From contig OZ251530.1 of the NCBI GenBank assembly GCA_965243095.1, positions 1-64,000 of the forward strand: a DNA stretch of 64,000 nt, written 5' to 3'. The stretch comes from VXYL01 sp965243095 (GTDB lineage Bacteria; Pseudomonadota; Gammaproteobacteria; Pseudomonadales; Azotimanducaceae). Below the pieces are notes generated by a model that made no database searches, was not told where the DNA came from, and saw nothing but the letters and a program-made list of their open reading frames with translations. Shown here in pieces: positions 41,842 through 50,598 of this stretch; position 1 is the first letter of the stretch; each line of letters starts with the position of its first letter. The position numbers and the translations under genes were made by a program.

Positions 41842-43107
41842 TCAATCCACGGGCATACTCGGCCGGAAACTTGCCACCCGATGTCGGCTGCGATTGATCG
41901 TGAGAACGGCATCGGCCGGACCTTCGCGTCCTATTTGCCCGAAGCGAGACGCGCCGAGCGGACGTCCATCCCTTGAGTCGTAGCGGGTGGCGGAGGAGAA
42001 GTATGGCACGAAAACGCCATTGTAATGACAGCGAACGCCGTAGGCCATGATTGTGGTTGCGCAGTTCCGGGCATCCACAAATCCGTGGTTGTAGGTGCCA
42101 GGCCCCCAAGCAGGTTCTTCCCGCTCGTGTGCGACACCGAAGATGTGGCCAACCTCGTGGGCGAGTACAGACCAGTCGTCGGCCCAAGCAACGAACTCGG
42201 CACCAACGACACCTCGGTTGAAATCCCCCCGAAACCGACCAAACAAACCGACCAAGTCGGCACCAAGGATGTCGCGCCGAGCATGCACGTCGTCCATGTG
42301 ACCATCCGATTGTCGGACGAGCCGGTCAAAGTCCGTGAAAATGCCCTCCTCTTGGTAGTCAACCCGCTCGGCACCAACGAGATTCAGGCGCACCAAAGCA
42401 CCACTCCGGTGGAGTGCATCGTTGGTGGCCGCGACGGCGAAGTCGACTGCGAGCCTAGTCGAGGATTCGCCTCGCCAGTGATGCTCTGCCGCGGGGGTCC
42501 AAACGACTAGGACGTCCACCACGGTGCCGCCGTCAACGACCGTCAAAACGGACTGCTGTCGCTTGTCTGCGGCCAGCTTCGGGGTACGCACGCCGCCGCA
42601 CTCGACACGCGACCGACTGCGGCTGACTTGGCGCAGCGTGTGGACGCCGCCTGCTTTAGGGTCATCGGGGTCATCGGGCAAAATCCTGTACTCGACGTCA
42701 GGCGTCCAGATCGAGCCCGCCACGGTCTCCTCGTGAACCACCAAGGTCACGAATCCGCGTTCGCCGTCAGCAACACGACCGGAAAGGGAATAGCCCCACT
42801 TGGTGGGCGCGGTTCGCTCCACGACCACATTCAGGTGGACGCCGTTCTTGACGTTGAGCAGCAAGCGCCCCGCGCCTGCGTTCTCGACATCGTTGCGCGC
42901 CGCGACCAGCTCATGCCGCGCGACCCGCACACGCCGCTCCCAAGTAGCGGAAGCCGCAGCGCTCCGCGGCACGGGCACCGATTTCACTTGCGGCGTGACC
43001 GGTGCGGTGTCGGTGGGACCTACCGGCAAAAACAGACCCCCGGCATGGAGCCCGCTGCCAGCCGCCAAGGCGGCAGCACCAGCGCTACGCGGATATCTGG
43101 CAACCAA
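41842..43107 (-). CDS. Zinc metalloprotease with HExxHxxGxxH motif
   Basis: 421 aa from a TTG at 43107; the true start is uncertain. The catalytic site is LAHEVGHIFGVAHERE (HExxHxxGxxH, metzincin type) followed by a Met-turn candidate ATTIMAYG about 30 residues later. A reprolysin-like beta/alpha domain precedes it (VDVLVVWTPAAEHHW, NDALHRSGALVRLNLVG). The N-terminal ~190 residues look like a propeptide. An Ala/Gly-rich hydrophobic start (SAGAAALAAGSGLHAGGLFL) may be part of a signal. Probably secreted. The next gene downstream, 13 bp away, is the LRR protein, a possible partner or substrate. A coding-like stretch immediately upstream is in the same frame, separated by one TGA. Confidence 0.8.
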   Translation of the reverse strand: MVARYPRSAGAAALAAGSGLHAGGLFLPVGPTDTAPVTPQVKSVPVPRSAAASATWERRVRVARHELVAARNDVENAGAGRLLLNVKNGVHLNVVVERTAPTKWGYSLSGRVADGERGFVTLVVHEETVAGSIWTPDVEYRILPDDPDDPKAGGVHTLRQVSRSRSRVECGGVRTPKLAADKRQQSVLTVVDGGTVVDVLVVWTPAAEHHWRGESSTRLAVDFAVAATNDALHRSGALVRLNLVGAERVDYQEEGIFTDFDRLVRQSDGHMDDVHARRDILGADLVGLFGRFRGDFNRGVVGAEFVAWADDWSVLAHEVGHIFGVAHEREEPAWGPGTYNHGFVDARNCATTIMAYGVRCHYNGVFVPYFSSATRYDSRDGRPLGASRFGQIGREGPADAVLTINRSRHRVASFRPSMPVD

Positions 43108-43134
43108 CCCCGCTGCCGCCTGCCGAGTTTGTCC

Positions 43135-43503
43135 TCACTCGCGCACATTCGTTCCCTCCGCCGGCACCTTGGCATCTGTTGTATCTCCGGTGCCAGACTG
43201 GCCTTCCGGCCGTTCGGATTGGTTTGGGCGGCAAAAGCCGCGCGGTACGGTAATGTGTACAGAGCGGTTGAACATCTCGGCACCATATCGCCGAACGTCC
43301 GGCAACGCGCCATCGTCCGCGGGTTTCCCGCCTTCCATCTCGCTAGGGCTTTGCCATTTGCGAACGTGTACCTTGAACTTCGCACCGCGATGGTCGCCGC
43401 TGTAGTACTCGAACCGGCCGCCACTCGCGCTCCCAGCACAGTGGCTCGTGGCCGCGTTGAAATCGACCTTGACGCCGCGACCGTGACGGGCATTGGTGCC
43501 CTC
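43135..43503 (-). pseudogene. Coding-like stretch without a start codon, upstream of the metalloprotease
   Basis: The minus frame encodes ~122 residues with normal composition (FEYYSGDHRGAKFKVHVRKW, QSPSEMEGGKPADDGALPDV, RRYGAEMFNRSVHITVPRGF) and G/C-ending codons, unlike the Arg/Ser-rich other frames. No ATG or GTG begins it; the first ATG is internal. A GGGAGGAG lies near 43515 but fits the other frame. It ends in TGA at 43135 and is in frame with the protease gene 27 bp on. It may be a decayed gene, or the disrupted 5' part of the protease gene. Confidence 0.4.
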
Positions 43504-43566
43504 AAGTGCGGATCTCCTCCCATAATGGCGGCGACTATAGCACGATTTTTCGCCCTGCCAAGCGCT

Positions 43567-43593
43567 TTGTGACGTAACGACGTAACGTACAAT
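43567..43593 (+). promoter_or_regulatory. Candidate pepA promoter
   Basis: TTGTGA or TTTGTG with a 15-16 bp spacer to TACAAT, 30 bp before pepA ATG. The spacer contains two direct copies of GACGTAAC, a possible regulator site. This is the only AT-rich patch in the region. Confidence 0.35.
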
Positions 43594-43623
43594 CAGCGTG
43601 GGATGGACATGAGGACGTAGGCG

Positions 43624-45129
43624 ATGCCCATACGCTATACGACGAAGGCTGGTGCGCTGGCGAAGGCGAACACCGCGGCGATGGTGGTTTCCCGCGCCGC
43701 GGTTGGGGAGGTCGGTGCCGCGCTGGGGGACGAAGGGGAAGTGCGGCGCGCGTTGGCGCACACGAAGCCGAAGACCGGCGGCGTCGCACGGGTGTTCTTG
43801 GAAGGGCGGCCCGCGGTGTTGCTCGTCGTGGGCCGGGAAGCGGGGCGGCGGCGGGGCGGGAAGGCCAACCCGGAGGGGGACTTTCGCAAGGATATGGCGG
43901 CCGCGGCGAGCGCTTTGATCGCGCTGGATGTCGCGGACGCGACGTTGGCGTTGGATGGGTTCGCCGTGGCGTCCCGCGACGCCTACTGGAAAGTGCGTAC
44001 GGCGTTGGCTGCGGTGTCCGCCGTGAGCTACCGGTTTATGGCGTTCAAGTCCAAGCCGGGCAAAGCGCCGAAGCTGCGGCGGGTGGCCGTACACGCTGCC
44101 GACCGGGCCGCAACGCGCCGCGCTGTTCGGCACGCGCAGGCGTTGCAGGCGGGGCTTGCGTTCGCCAAGGATCTCGCCAATCAGCCGCCGAACGTGTGCG
44201 ATCCGGCGTTCGTGGCAAGCCAGGCGCAGAGCCTCGCGGCCGAGGTGCCGGAGACGGTCAGCGTCGATGTGGTGGAAGAGGAGCGGATGGCGGAACTCGG
44301 CATGGGCGCGTTCCTCTCCGTCAGCCAAGGCAGCGATAAGCCGGCGAAGATGGTGGTTGCCAGCTATCGCGGCGGTGCTGCGTCCGCGCCGCCGATCGTG
44401 CTCATTGGCAAAGGCATCACCTTCGATACTGGCGGCATCAACTTGAAGACTACCGCCAGCATTGGCGAGATGAAGTTCGACATGTGCGGTGCCGCCGCCG
44501 TGTTGGGGGCGTTGAAGGCGGCCGCTGCGGCCGAGCTGCCGCTGAACGTCGTCGCCGTGGCCGCTGCGGCCGAGAACATGCCCAGCGGCGGGGCGAGTCG
44601 GCCGGGCGATATCGTCACCACCATGTCCGGCAAGACGGTGGAGATTCTGAACACGGATGCCGAGGGCCGGCTGGTGCTTTGCGACGCGCTCACCTACGCG
44701 GAGCGGTTCAAGCCGCGGGCGGTGGTGGATGTGGCGACGCTCACGGGGGCGCAGGTCACCGCGCTTGGCAGCCACGCCAGCGCGCTGTACGCCAACGACG
44801 ACGCGCTGGCGGATGCGCTCGCCGCCGCCGGCGCTACTGCGCACGACCGCTTCTGGCGCATGCCGCTGTGGGACGACTACCAAGAAGCGCTGAAAAGCGA
44901 GTTCGCGGACATGAAGAACATCGGCGGCCGCGCCGCCGGTTCCATAACCGCAGCGTGTTTTCTGGCGCGGTTCGCCGGCGCGTATCCGTGGGCGCATCTG
45001 GACATCGCCGGCCCGGCGTATGTGCCGGGCAAGAAGGCCACGGGGCGGCCGGTTTCGGCGCTCTTTCAGTATTTGCTGGACGTTGCCGCTGACGACAATC
45101 CGGCCGAAGCCGCTCCCCGTCGCCGCTGA
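43624..45129 (+). CDS. pepA: Leucyl aminopeptidase PepA (M17)
   Basis: 501 aa. Cytosolic zinc/manganese aminopeptidase that removes N-terminal residues from peptides; in E. coli it is also a DNA-binding accessory factor. An N-terminal macro-like domain precedes the catalytic domain, which carries IGKGITFDTGGINLK (metal Lys/Asp), EIKFD-like GEMKFDMCGAAAVLG, and the signature NTDAEGRLVLCDALTYAE with Asp and Glu ligands. The C-terminal GRAAGSITAACFLARF and HLDIAGPAY are typical. Its stop overlaps the holC ATG (TGATG). The pepA-holC-valS order is a proteobacterial hallmark. Confidence 0.97.
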   Translation: MPIRYTTKAGALAKANTAAMVVSRAAVGEVGAALGDEGEVRRALAHTKPKTGGVARVFLEGRPAVLLVVGREAGRRRGGKANPEGDFRKDMAAAASALIALDVADATLALDGFAVASRDAYWKVRTALAAVSAVSYRFMAFKSKPGKAPKLRRVAVHAADRAATRRAVRHAQALQAGLAFAKDLANQPPNVCDPAFVASQAQSLAAEVPETVSVDVVEEERMAELGMGAFLSVSQGSDKPAKMVVASYRGGAASAPPIVLIGKGITFDTGGINLKTTASIGEMKFDMCGAAAVLGALKAAAAAELPLNVVAVAAAAENMPSGGASRPGDIVTTMSGKTVEILNTDAEGRLVLCDALTYAERFKPRAVVDVATLTGAQVTALGSHASALYANDDALADALAAAGATAHDRFWRMPLWDDYQEALKSEFADMKNIGGRAAGSITAACFLARFAGAYPWAHLDIAGPAYVPGKKATGRPVSALFQYLLDVAADDNPAEAAPRRR

Positions 45130-45638
45130 TGCGCGTGAACTTCTACATTCTCGCGGATGTGGACGAGATCGCCCGGCAGCGTTTCACCTGTCGCTTGGCG
45201 GGCCGAGCGGTGGCCGCCGGCACGCGCGTCCATGTGCGGGCGCCGGCGGCGGCGGTGGAGGAGATCGACGCACTGCTGTGGGAGTATCCGCCGGATCGGT
45301 TTCTGCCGCATGTGCGCCTGACGGCGGCGGGTGCCGAGGGGGGAATGCAGGCGTTCCGCGTGCATGCGGGCGAGACGACCGCGCTCCCAGGGCCCGTCGC
45401 CAAAGGTCTGTCGCATACGCTGACGGCGCCCATCGTCGTGGCCGCCGAGGACGAAACCCCTCTCCACCGCGAGATGCTCATCAACTTGGCCCCGGACATC
45501 CCGGATTTCCTCGCCGGCTTCGAGCGGGTCTCCGAGATCATCCTCGCCGGCGAACGCACGGCCGGGCGCACCAAGTACCGTAGCTACCGCGAACGCGGGT
45601 ATCCTTTGTTCCACCACGAACTCGACGACTGGGAATGA
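45129..45638 (+). CDS. holC: DNA polymerase III chi subunit HolC with palindromic-repeat insertion
   Basis: 169 aa, about 25 longer than usual. Chi links the clamp-loader/psi complex to SSB. The N-terminal half (MRVNFYILADVDEIARQRFT, VHVRAPAAAVEEIDALLWEY, RFLPHVRL) and the C-terminal half (TAPIVVAAEDETPLHREMLI, ERVSEIILAGE, YRSYRERGYPLFHHEL) fit HolC well. Between them are ~27 residues (about residues 70-97, MQAFRVHAGETTALPG) encoded by a palindromic repeat (45340-45418). Without them the length is ~142, normal for chi. The insertion is a multiple of three and introduces no stop. It overlaps pepA upstream and valS downstream (ATGA), so the subunit is probably still expressed. Confidence 0.93.
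   Translation: MRVNFYILADVDEIARQRFTCRLAGRAVAAGTRVHVRAPAAAVEEIDALLWEYPPDRFLPHVRLTAAGAEGGMQAFRVHAGETTALPGPVAKGLSHTLTAPIVVAAEDETPLHREMLINLAPDIPDFLAGFERVSEIILAGERTAGRTKYRSYRERGYPLFHHELDDWE
45340..45418. repeat. Palindromic repeat inside holC
   Basis: Aligns over its whole length to the intergenic element 31167-31243 (GGGAAYGCAGGCGTTCCGC, then TGCATGCGGGCGAGACG, then CCGCGCTCCCAG, to TCTGTCGYA). In this copy each hairpin has one pairing position changed (CGCCTGC to CGCGTGC; CGCCCGC to CGACCGC), so the stems are broken. Confidence 0.88.
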
Positions 45639-48439
45639 CGGATTCTCGCACCGGCGCCGTCCGCACGAGCGTGGACGGCGTCTTCAATCCGCACGCCATC
45701 GAAAGCGCCCTGTACGAGGAGTGGGAGCGTTCCGGCCACTTCGCGCCCAGCGGCAACGGCGATCCGTATTGCATCGTCATTCCGCCGCCGAACGTCACCG
45801 ACCGGCTGCACATCGGCCACGCCTTCCAGCACACGTTGATGGATACGCTCATCCGCTACCAGCGCATGTGCGGGCGGCGCGCGCTGTGGCAAACCGGCAC
45901 CGACCACGCGCAGATCGCCACGCAGATGGTGGTGGAGCGGCAACTGCTGGCGCAGGGCATCCGGCGCACGGACCTCGGGCGCGACGCCTTCGTGGAAAAG
46001 GTGTGGGAGTGGAAACGCGGCACCGGCGCCGGCATCTCCGGGCAGATTCGGCGCATGGGCTCCTCGGTGGACTGGTCGCGGGAGCGGTTCACCATGGACG
46101 AGGGTTTTTCGCGCACCGTGCTGGAAGTGTTCGTGCGGCTGTTCGAGGAGGGGCTCATCTACCGCGGGCAGCGGTTGGTGAACTGGGATCCGAAACTCGG
46201 CACGTCCATTTCGGATCTGGAGGTGGAAAACGTGGAGGAGCGGGGCCACCTTTGGCACCTGCGCTATCCGCTCGCCGACGGCGCCCGCACCGAAGACGGC
46301 AAAGACCACCTCGTCGTCGCCACGACGCGCCCGGAGACGATGCTGGGCGACACCGCGGTGGCGGTACACCCTGATGATGAGCGCTATCGCTCGCTGGTTG
46401 GCGGCGCGGTGGTGCTGCCGCTGGTGGGGCGGCGGCTTCCGGTGCTGGCGGACGAACACGCGGACCCGGAGTTCGGCTCCGGCTGCGTGAAGATCACCCC
46501 GGCGCACGACTTCAACGACAACGCGGTGGGCGCGCGCCACGGCCTGCCGCTGGTGAACATCCTCACCGCGGACGCGCGCATCGACGACAACGCGCCGGAA
46601 GCCTACCGCGGCCTCGACCGCTTCAAGGCCCGCGAGCGTATCGTGGCGGATTTGACCGTCGCCGGCCTGGTCGAGCGCGTGGAGGAACACACCCACACCG
46701 TGCCGCGCGGGGATCGCTCTCAGGCGGTCATCGAGCCGTGGCTGACGGATCAGTGGTTCGTGAAGATCGCGCCGCTCGCCGAACCCGCCATCCGCGCCGT
46801 GGAGAACGGCGATGTGCGTTTCGTGCCGAAGCAGTACGAAAACATGTACTTCGCGTGGATGCGCGACATTCAGGATTGGTGCATCAGCCGCCAGCAGTGG
46901 TGGGGCCACCGCATCCCCGCTTGGTACGACGACGCCGGCAACGTGTATGTGGGGCGCGACGAGGCCGAAGCCCGCGCCCGCCACAACATCGCGCCAGAGA
47001 CCCCCCTGCGCCAAGACGAGGATGTGCTCGACACCTGGTTCTCCTCGGCGCTGTGGACCTTCGGCACCCTCGGCTGGCCGCAGCGCACGCCCCAGCTCGC
47101 CGAGTTCCACCCCACCAACGTGCTCCTGACCGGCTACGACATCATCTTCTTCTGGGTGGCGCGGATGATCATGATGACGCTCAAGTTCACCGGCGAGGTG
47201 CCGTTCCGCGAGGTGTACATCCACGGCATGGTGCGCGACGCCACCGGCGCGAAGATGTCCAAGACCCGCGGCAACGGCTTGGATCCGCTCGACTTGATCG
47301 ACGGCGTCACCACCGAGGCGCTGGTGACCAAACGCACCGCCAACATGACCCAGCCGCAAATGGCCGCCGCCATCGCCGCGAACACGCGCAAGGAGTATCC
47401 GCAGGGCATCCCCGCCTACGGCACGGACGCGCTGCGCTTCACCTTCTGCGCGATGGCGTCGCAAGGGCGGGATCTGGCGTTCCACCTGAAGCGCATCGAG
47501 GGCTACCGCAACTTCTGCAACAAGTTGTGGAACGCGACGAAGTTCGTGCTGGGGCATGTGCAAGCGGGCGACGACGACGCGCCGGAGACGCCGAGCCTGG
47601 CCGACCGCTGGATTCGTTCCCGCCTAGGGCAACTGGTGCGAGATTCGGAGCAAGCCATCGGCAACTACCGCTTCGACCTCTACGCCAACGCCGTGTACGA
47701 ATTCGCCTGGCACGAATACTGCGACTGGTACTTGGAGATCGCCAAGCCGGTGCTGTTCGACGCGACGGCGCACCCAGCCCAAGCACAAGCGGCGCGGCGC
47801 ACGCTGGTGGACGTGCTGGAGGCGCTGTTGCGCATCGCCCACCCCATCGTGCCGTTCGTCACCGAGAGGCTGTGGCGGAGCGTGGCGCCGGCCTCCGCCG
47901 GCGACACCATCATGCGCGAACCGTTCCCCAGCGCGAACGACTACCCGCCGGATGCGGAAGCCGACGCGGCGTTGCGCTGGCTGAAAGGCATGGTCACCGC
48001 CATCCGCAACATCCGCGGCGAGATGAACGTGGGGCCCGGGAAAACGCTTGCCGTGCTGCTGCGCGGCGGCGATGATCGCGACCGGGAATTGCTTGCCGCC
48101 ACCTCCACGCCGCTGCGACGCTTGGCGAAGGTCGAGGCCCCGGCTTGGTTGGAGGCCGGCGCGGAGCCGCCGCCGGCGGCCGCGGAAGTGGTGGGCGATC
48201 TGCAGGTGCTGGTGCCGCTTGCCGGAGTGATCGATGTTGCCGCCGAACAGGAACGCTTGCGCAAGGAGGTGGAGAAAGTGACCCGGGATCTCGCTCGCGT
48301 GGATGGCAAACTCGGCAACGCGGGCTTCCTCGCCAAGGCACCGCCGGCGGTGGTGGCGAAGGAGCGGGACAAGGGCGAGGCGCTGCGCAAACGGGCCGAT
48401 GTGCTCGGTGAGCAGCTGGAGCGGCTGGCGGCCCTGTGA
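45635..48439 (+). CDS. valS: Valyl-tRNA synthetase
   Basis: 934 aa class I synthetase that charges tRNA-Val and edits mischarged threonine. The HIGH motif is at 59-62 (DRLHIGHAFQ). The connective editing domain includes VVATTRPETMLGDTAVAVHP and GCVKITPAHDFND. The second signature near residue 540 reads KMSKTRGN, with Thr instead of the usual second Ser and RGN instead of KGN. The anticodon-binding domain precedes a C-terminal coiled coil (EQERLRKEVEKVTRDLARVD). ATG overlaps the holC stop. All core parts are present; the KMSKT variant is the only deviation noted. Confidence 0.97.
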   Translation: MTDSRTGAVRTSVDGVFNPHAIESALYEEWERSGHFAPSGNGDPYCIVIPPPNVTDRLHIGHAFQHTLMDTLIRYQRMCGRRALWQTGTDHAQIATQMVVERQLLAQGIRRTDLGRDAFVEKVWEWKRGTGAGISGQIRRMGSSVDWSRERFTMDEGFSRTVLEVFVRLFEEGLIYRGQRLVNWDPKLGTSISDLEVENVEERGHLWHLRYPLADGARTEDGKDHLVVATTRPETMLGDTAVAVHPDDERYRSLVGGAVVLPLVGRRLPVLADEHADPEFGSGCVKITPAHDFNDNAVGARHGLPLVNILTADARIDDNAPEAYRGLDRFKARERIVADLTVAGLVERVEEHTHTVPRGDRSQAVIEPWLTDQWFVKIAPLAEPAIRAVENGDVRFVPKQYENMYFAWMRDIQDWCISRQQWWGHRIPAWYDDAGNVYVGRDEAEARARHNIAPETPLRQDEDVLDTWFSSALWTFGTLGWPQRTPQLAEFHPTNVLLTGYDIIFFWVARMIMMTLKFTGEVPFREVYIHGMVRDATGAKMSKTRGNGLDPLDLIDGVTTEALVTKRTANMTQPQMAAAIAANTRKEYPQGIPAYGTDALRFTFCAMASQGRDLAFHLKRIEGYRNFCNKLWNATKFVLGHVQAGDDDAPETPSLADRWIRSRLGQLVRDSEQAIGNYRFDLYANAVYEFAWHEYCDWYLEIAKPVLFDATAHPAQAQAARRTLVDVLEALLRIAHPIVPFVTERLWRSVAPASAGDTIMREPFPSANDYPPDAEADAALRWLKGMVTAIRNIRGEMNVGPGKTLAVLLRGGDDRDRELLAATSTPLRRLAKVEAPAWLEAGAEPPPAAAEVVGDLQVLVPLAGVIDVAAEQERLRKEVEKVTRDLARVDGKLGNAGFLAKAPPAVVAKERDKGEALRKRADVLGEQLERLAAL

Positions 48440-48490
48440 AGCTGCCCGGTGAGCAATCCCGCGGACAAGCGGGCGATTGAGAGGGAGAAC

Positions 48491-49438
48491 ATGCCCATGA
48501 ACGACGAGTTGCGCGTATTCGCCGGCCGCTCCAACCCGGGCCTCGCCGACGAGATTTGCGCCTGCTTGGACATCGCCCGCAGCGGCATGACCATCTCGCG
48601 CTTCTCCAACGACAACCTCTCGGTGCAGATCGACGAGAACGTGCGCGAACGCGACGTGTTCGTGGTGCAAGCGTTCACCGAGCCGGCCAGCGACCGCATC
48701 TTGGAACTGCTGATCACTCTCGACGCCCTGCGCAGCGCCTCGGCGCGCCGCATCACCGCGGTGATTCCCTACTTCTCCTACGGCCGCTCGGACAAGAAGG
48801 ACGCCCCGCGCATCTCCATCGCCGGCCGCCTCATCGCGGACCTGCTGCGCACCGCCGGCGCCGACCGCGTGCTCACCATGGATTTGCACGCCGAGCAGGT
48901 GCACGGCTTCTTCAGCGTTCCGGTGGATCACCTCACCGCCATTCCCATCGTCGCCGCGCACATCGAGGAGACCTGCGACATGGCCACCGCCGTGGTGGTG
49001 GCGACGGACGCCGGCGGCGCCAAACGCGCCGGCAAGTTCGCCACGCGCCTGGGTCTCCCGCTGGCCATCATCGACAAACGCCGGGTGAGCGACACCGAAG
49101 TGCGTCAAGGCCACGTGGTGGGCGACGTGGCGGACAAGGACGCGGTGGTGTTCGAGGACGAGATCGCCACCGGCGGCACCATGGCCGAAACCGCCCGCAC
49201 CCTGGCCGCCGCCGGCGCCCGCCGCGTCTTCGCCGGCGCCACCCACGGCGTACTGGTAGGTCAGGCGATAGACAACCTCCGCGAATCCTCCATCGTCTCC
49301 TTCACCGTAACCAACACCGTGGAAGTGCCGGCCGAGAAACGCCTGCCGAAGATGACCGTGCTCTCCGTCGCGCCCCTCCTGGCCGAGGCCATCCGCCGCA
49401 TCCACACCGGCGAAAGCGTGGGCGCACTGTTCGCTTGA
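48491..49438 (+). CDS. prs: Ribose-phosphate pyrophosphokinase
   Basis: 315 aa from ATG 48491, which has GAGAGGGAGA just upstream; a GTG at 48449 would add 14 residues. Makes PRPP from ribose 5-phosphate and ATP. Diagnostic parts are VVQAFTEPASDRILELLITL, VIPYFSYGRSDKKDAPRISI, TMDLHAEQVHGFF and the PRPP loop VFEDEIATGGTM. The loop differs from the DDxxDTAGT-like form of the commonest class I enzymes and resembles a less frequent subtype. It lies 51 bp after valS. The 3' end faces the RNA methyltransferase gene across a palindromic repeat. Confidence 0.92.
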   Translation: MPMNDELRVFAGRSNPGLADEICACLDIARSGMTISRFSNDNLSVQIDENVRERDVFVVQAFTEPASDRILELLITLDALRSASARRITAVIPYFSYGRSDKKDAPRISIAGRLIADLLRTAGADRVLTMDLHAEQVHGFFSVPVDHLTAIPIVAAHIEETCDMATAVVVATDAGGAKRAGKFATRLGLPLAIIDKRRVSDTEVRQGHVVGDVADKDAVVFEDEIATGGTMAETARTLAAAGARRVFAGATHGVLVGQAIDNLRESSIVSFTVTNTVEVPAEKRLPKMTVLSVAPLLAEAIRRIHTGESVGALFA

Positions 49439-49443
49439 GGGAG

Positions 49444-49497
49444 CCTGGGAGCGCAGGCGTCTCGCCTGCATGCGGGCGGGACGCCCGCGTTCCCGGC
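49444..49497. repeat. Two-hairpin palindromic repeat between convergent genes
   Basis: GGGAGC, hairpin GCAGGCG-TCT-CGCCTGC, TGC spacer, hairpin GCGGGCG-GGA-CGCCCGC, then GTTCCC. Both stems pair perfectly and swap A-T for G-C relative to the 19668 copy, i.e. covariation. Located in the 65 bp between the prs and methyltransferase stops, where it may act as a bidirectional terminator. Confidence 0.88.
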
Positions 49498-49503
49498 ACC
49501 GCC

Positions 49504-50310
49504 CTACGCCTTGGCCGCTTCCACACGCTGCCGGCGCGCCTCGAACAACAACACCGCGGCGGCGGTGGCCGCGTTCAAGGAGTCCACGCGCCCCGCCATC
49601 GGCACGCGCACTGCCAGATACCGCCCGCAACGCCAACCCGCGTCGAGCCCGGCGCTTTCGCTACCCACCACGATGGCCAAATCCCCCGTGAAGTCCGCGT
49701 CTGTGTAGTCGCTGGCGCTGGCCGGGTCCGCCAACACCAAGCGCACGCCGCGACCGGCCAGCCATTCGCGCACAACATCGGCGCCGGCCACCGCCAAAGG
49801 CACACTGAACAACGCGCCCATGCTGGCCCGCACCACGTTCGGGTTGAACACGTCCACCGCCGCATCCGCCAACAGCACCCCGCTCGCGCCCACGGCGTCG
49901 GCGCTGCGCAACATCGCTCCAAGATTGCCCGGCACACCGATGGCGGCGGCCACCAGCCACAGTTCGCCGCCGCGGTTGGGGGACGGCAGCTCCGCCAAAG
50001 TCAGCTCCGGCGCGTCGGCAACACCCAACAAGCCATCGGGTGTGCGCCGATACGACATGCGCTCGAACACGGCGCGACTCGTTGCCACACACTCCACCCC
50101 GGCCGCTTGGCAACGGCCCAACAGCGCCGCGTCGCCGCCCGCCGGCAGTTCCGGGCAGTAAAACAACGTGCGCAGCGCCCAGCCAGCTTCGACGGCGCAG
50201 TTCAATTCCCGCCGCCCCTCGATCACAAAACGCCGCTGGGCCTGCCGATGCCGCCGATTGCGCAGCCGCACCACCGTACGCACCTGCGGATTGCGCAAAC
50301 TGGTCAACAC
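49504..50310 (-). CDS. SpoU/TrmH family RNA 2'-O-ribose methyltransferase
   Basis: 268 aa. The N-terminal substrate-binding domain (VIEGRRELNCAVEAGWALRT, near an L30e-like fold) is followed by the SPOUT catalytic domain. Motif 1 is IGVPGNLGAMLRSADAVGAS with catalytic Arg, motif 2 is LAIVVGSESAGLD, and motif 3 is VRVPMAGRVDSLNAATAAAV. This is the RlmB/TrmH-like layout for SAM-dependent 2'-O-methylation of rRNA or tRNA; which nucleotide is modified cannot be read from sequence. The 288 bp beyond its start, up to the HTH gene, shows no supported feature. Confidence 0.9.
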   Translation of the reverse strand: MLTSLRNPQVRTVVRLRNRRHRQAQRRFVIEGRRELNCAVEAGWALRTLFYCPELPAGGDAALLGRCQAAGVECVATSRAVFERMSYRRTPDGLLGVADAPELTLAELPSPNRGGELWLVAAAIGVPGNLGAMLRSADAVGASGVLLADAAVDVFNPNVVRASMGALFSVPLAVAGADVVREWLAGRGVRLVLADPASASDYTDADFTGDLAIVVGSESAGLDAGWRCGRYLAVRVPMAGRVDSLNAATAAAVLLFEARRQRVEAAKA

Positions 50311-50598
50311 GGCGGCGACTTCTGCGCGGGCCTACTAACTGGAGGCGGGACCAGGTCGGGTTCCGCGTCGGCGAACAGCGCGGCGTGAGGCAATTCGGCG
50401 TGGGAACAGGCGGCTCGCGGCAGGTGGCGCCGCTTCTGTGCTAGGCTTCATTCGCATCTCTTGCGGTGCCCCTGACGACGCAAACACTATAGCGCTCTTT
50501 CCAGTTCCCTACCGGCCATTCGACCCCAACGGGCGTAATACATGCTGGGCGCTTGTTGGTAGCATCGCCGCCCCCGATGACGATGCTTGGAAGCCGCG

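Noticed and set aside
43020..43592. 190-codon minus-strand ORF with an ATG and nearby GGAGGAG
   Set aside because: Arg/Ser-rich composition with poor codon bias; the alternative frame in the same place looks coding.
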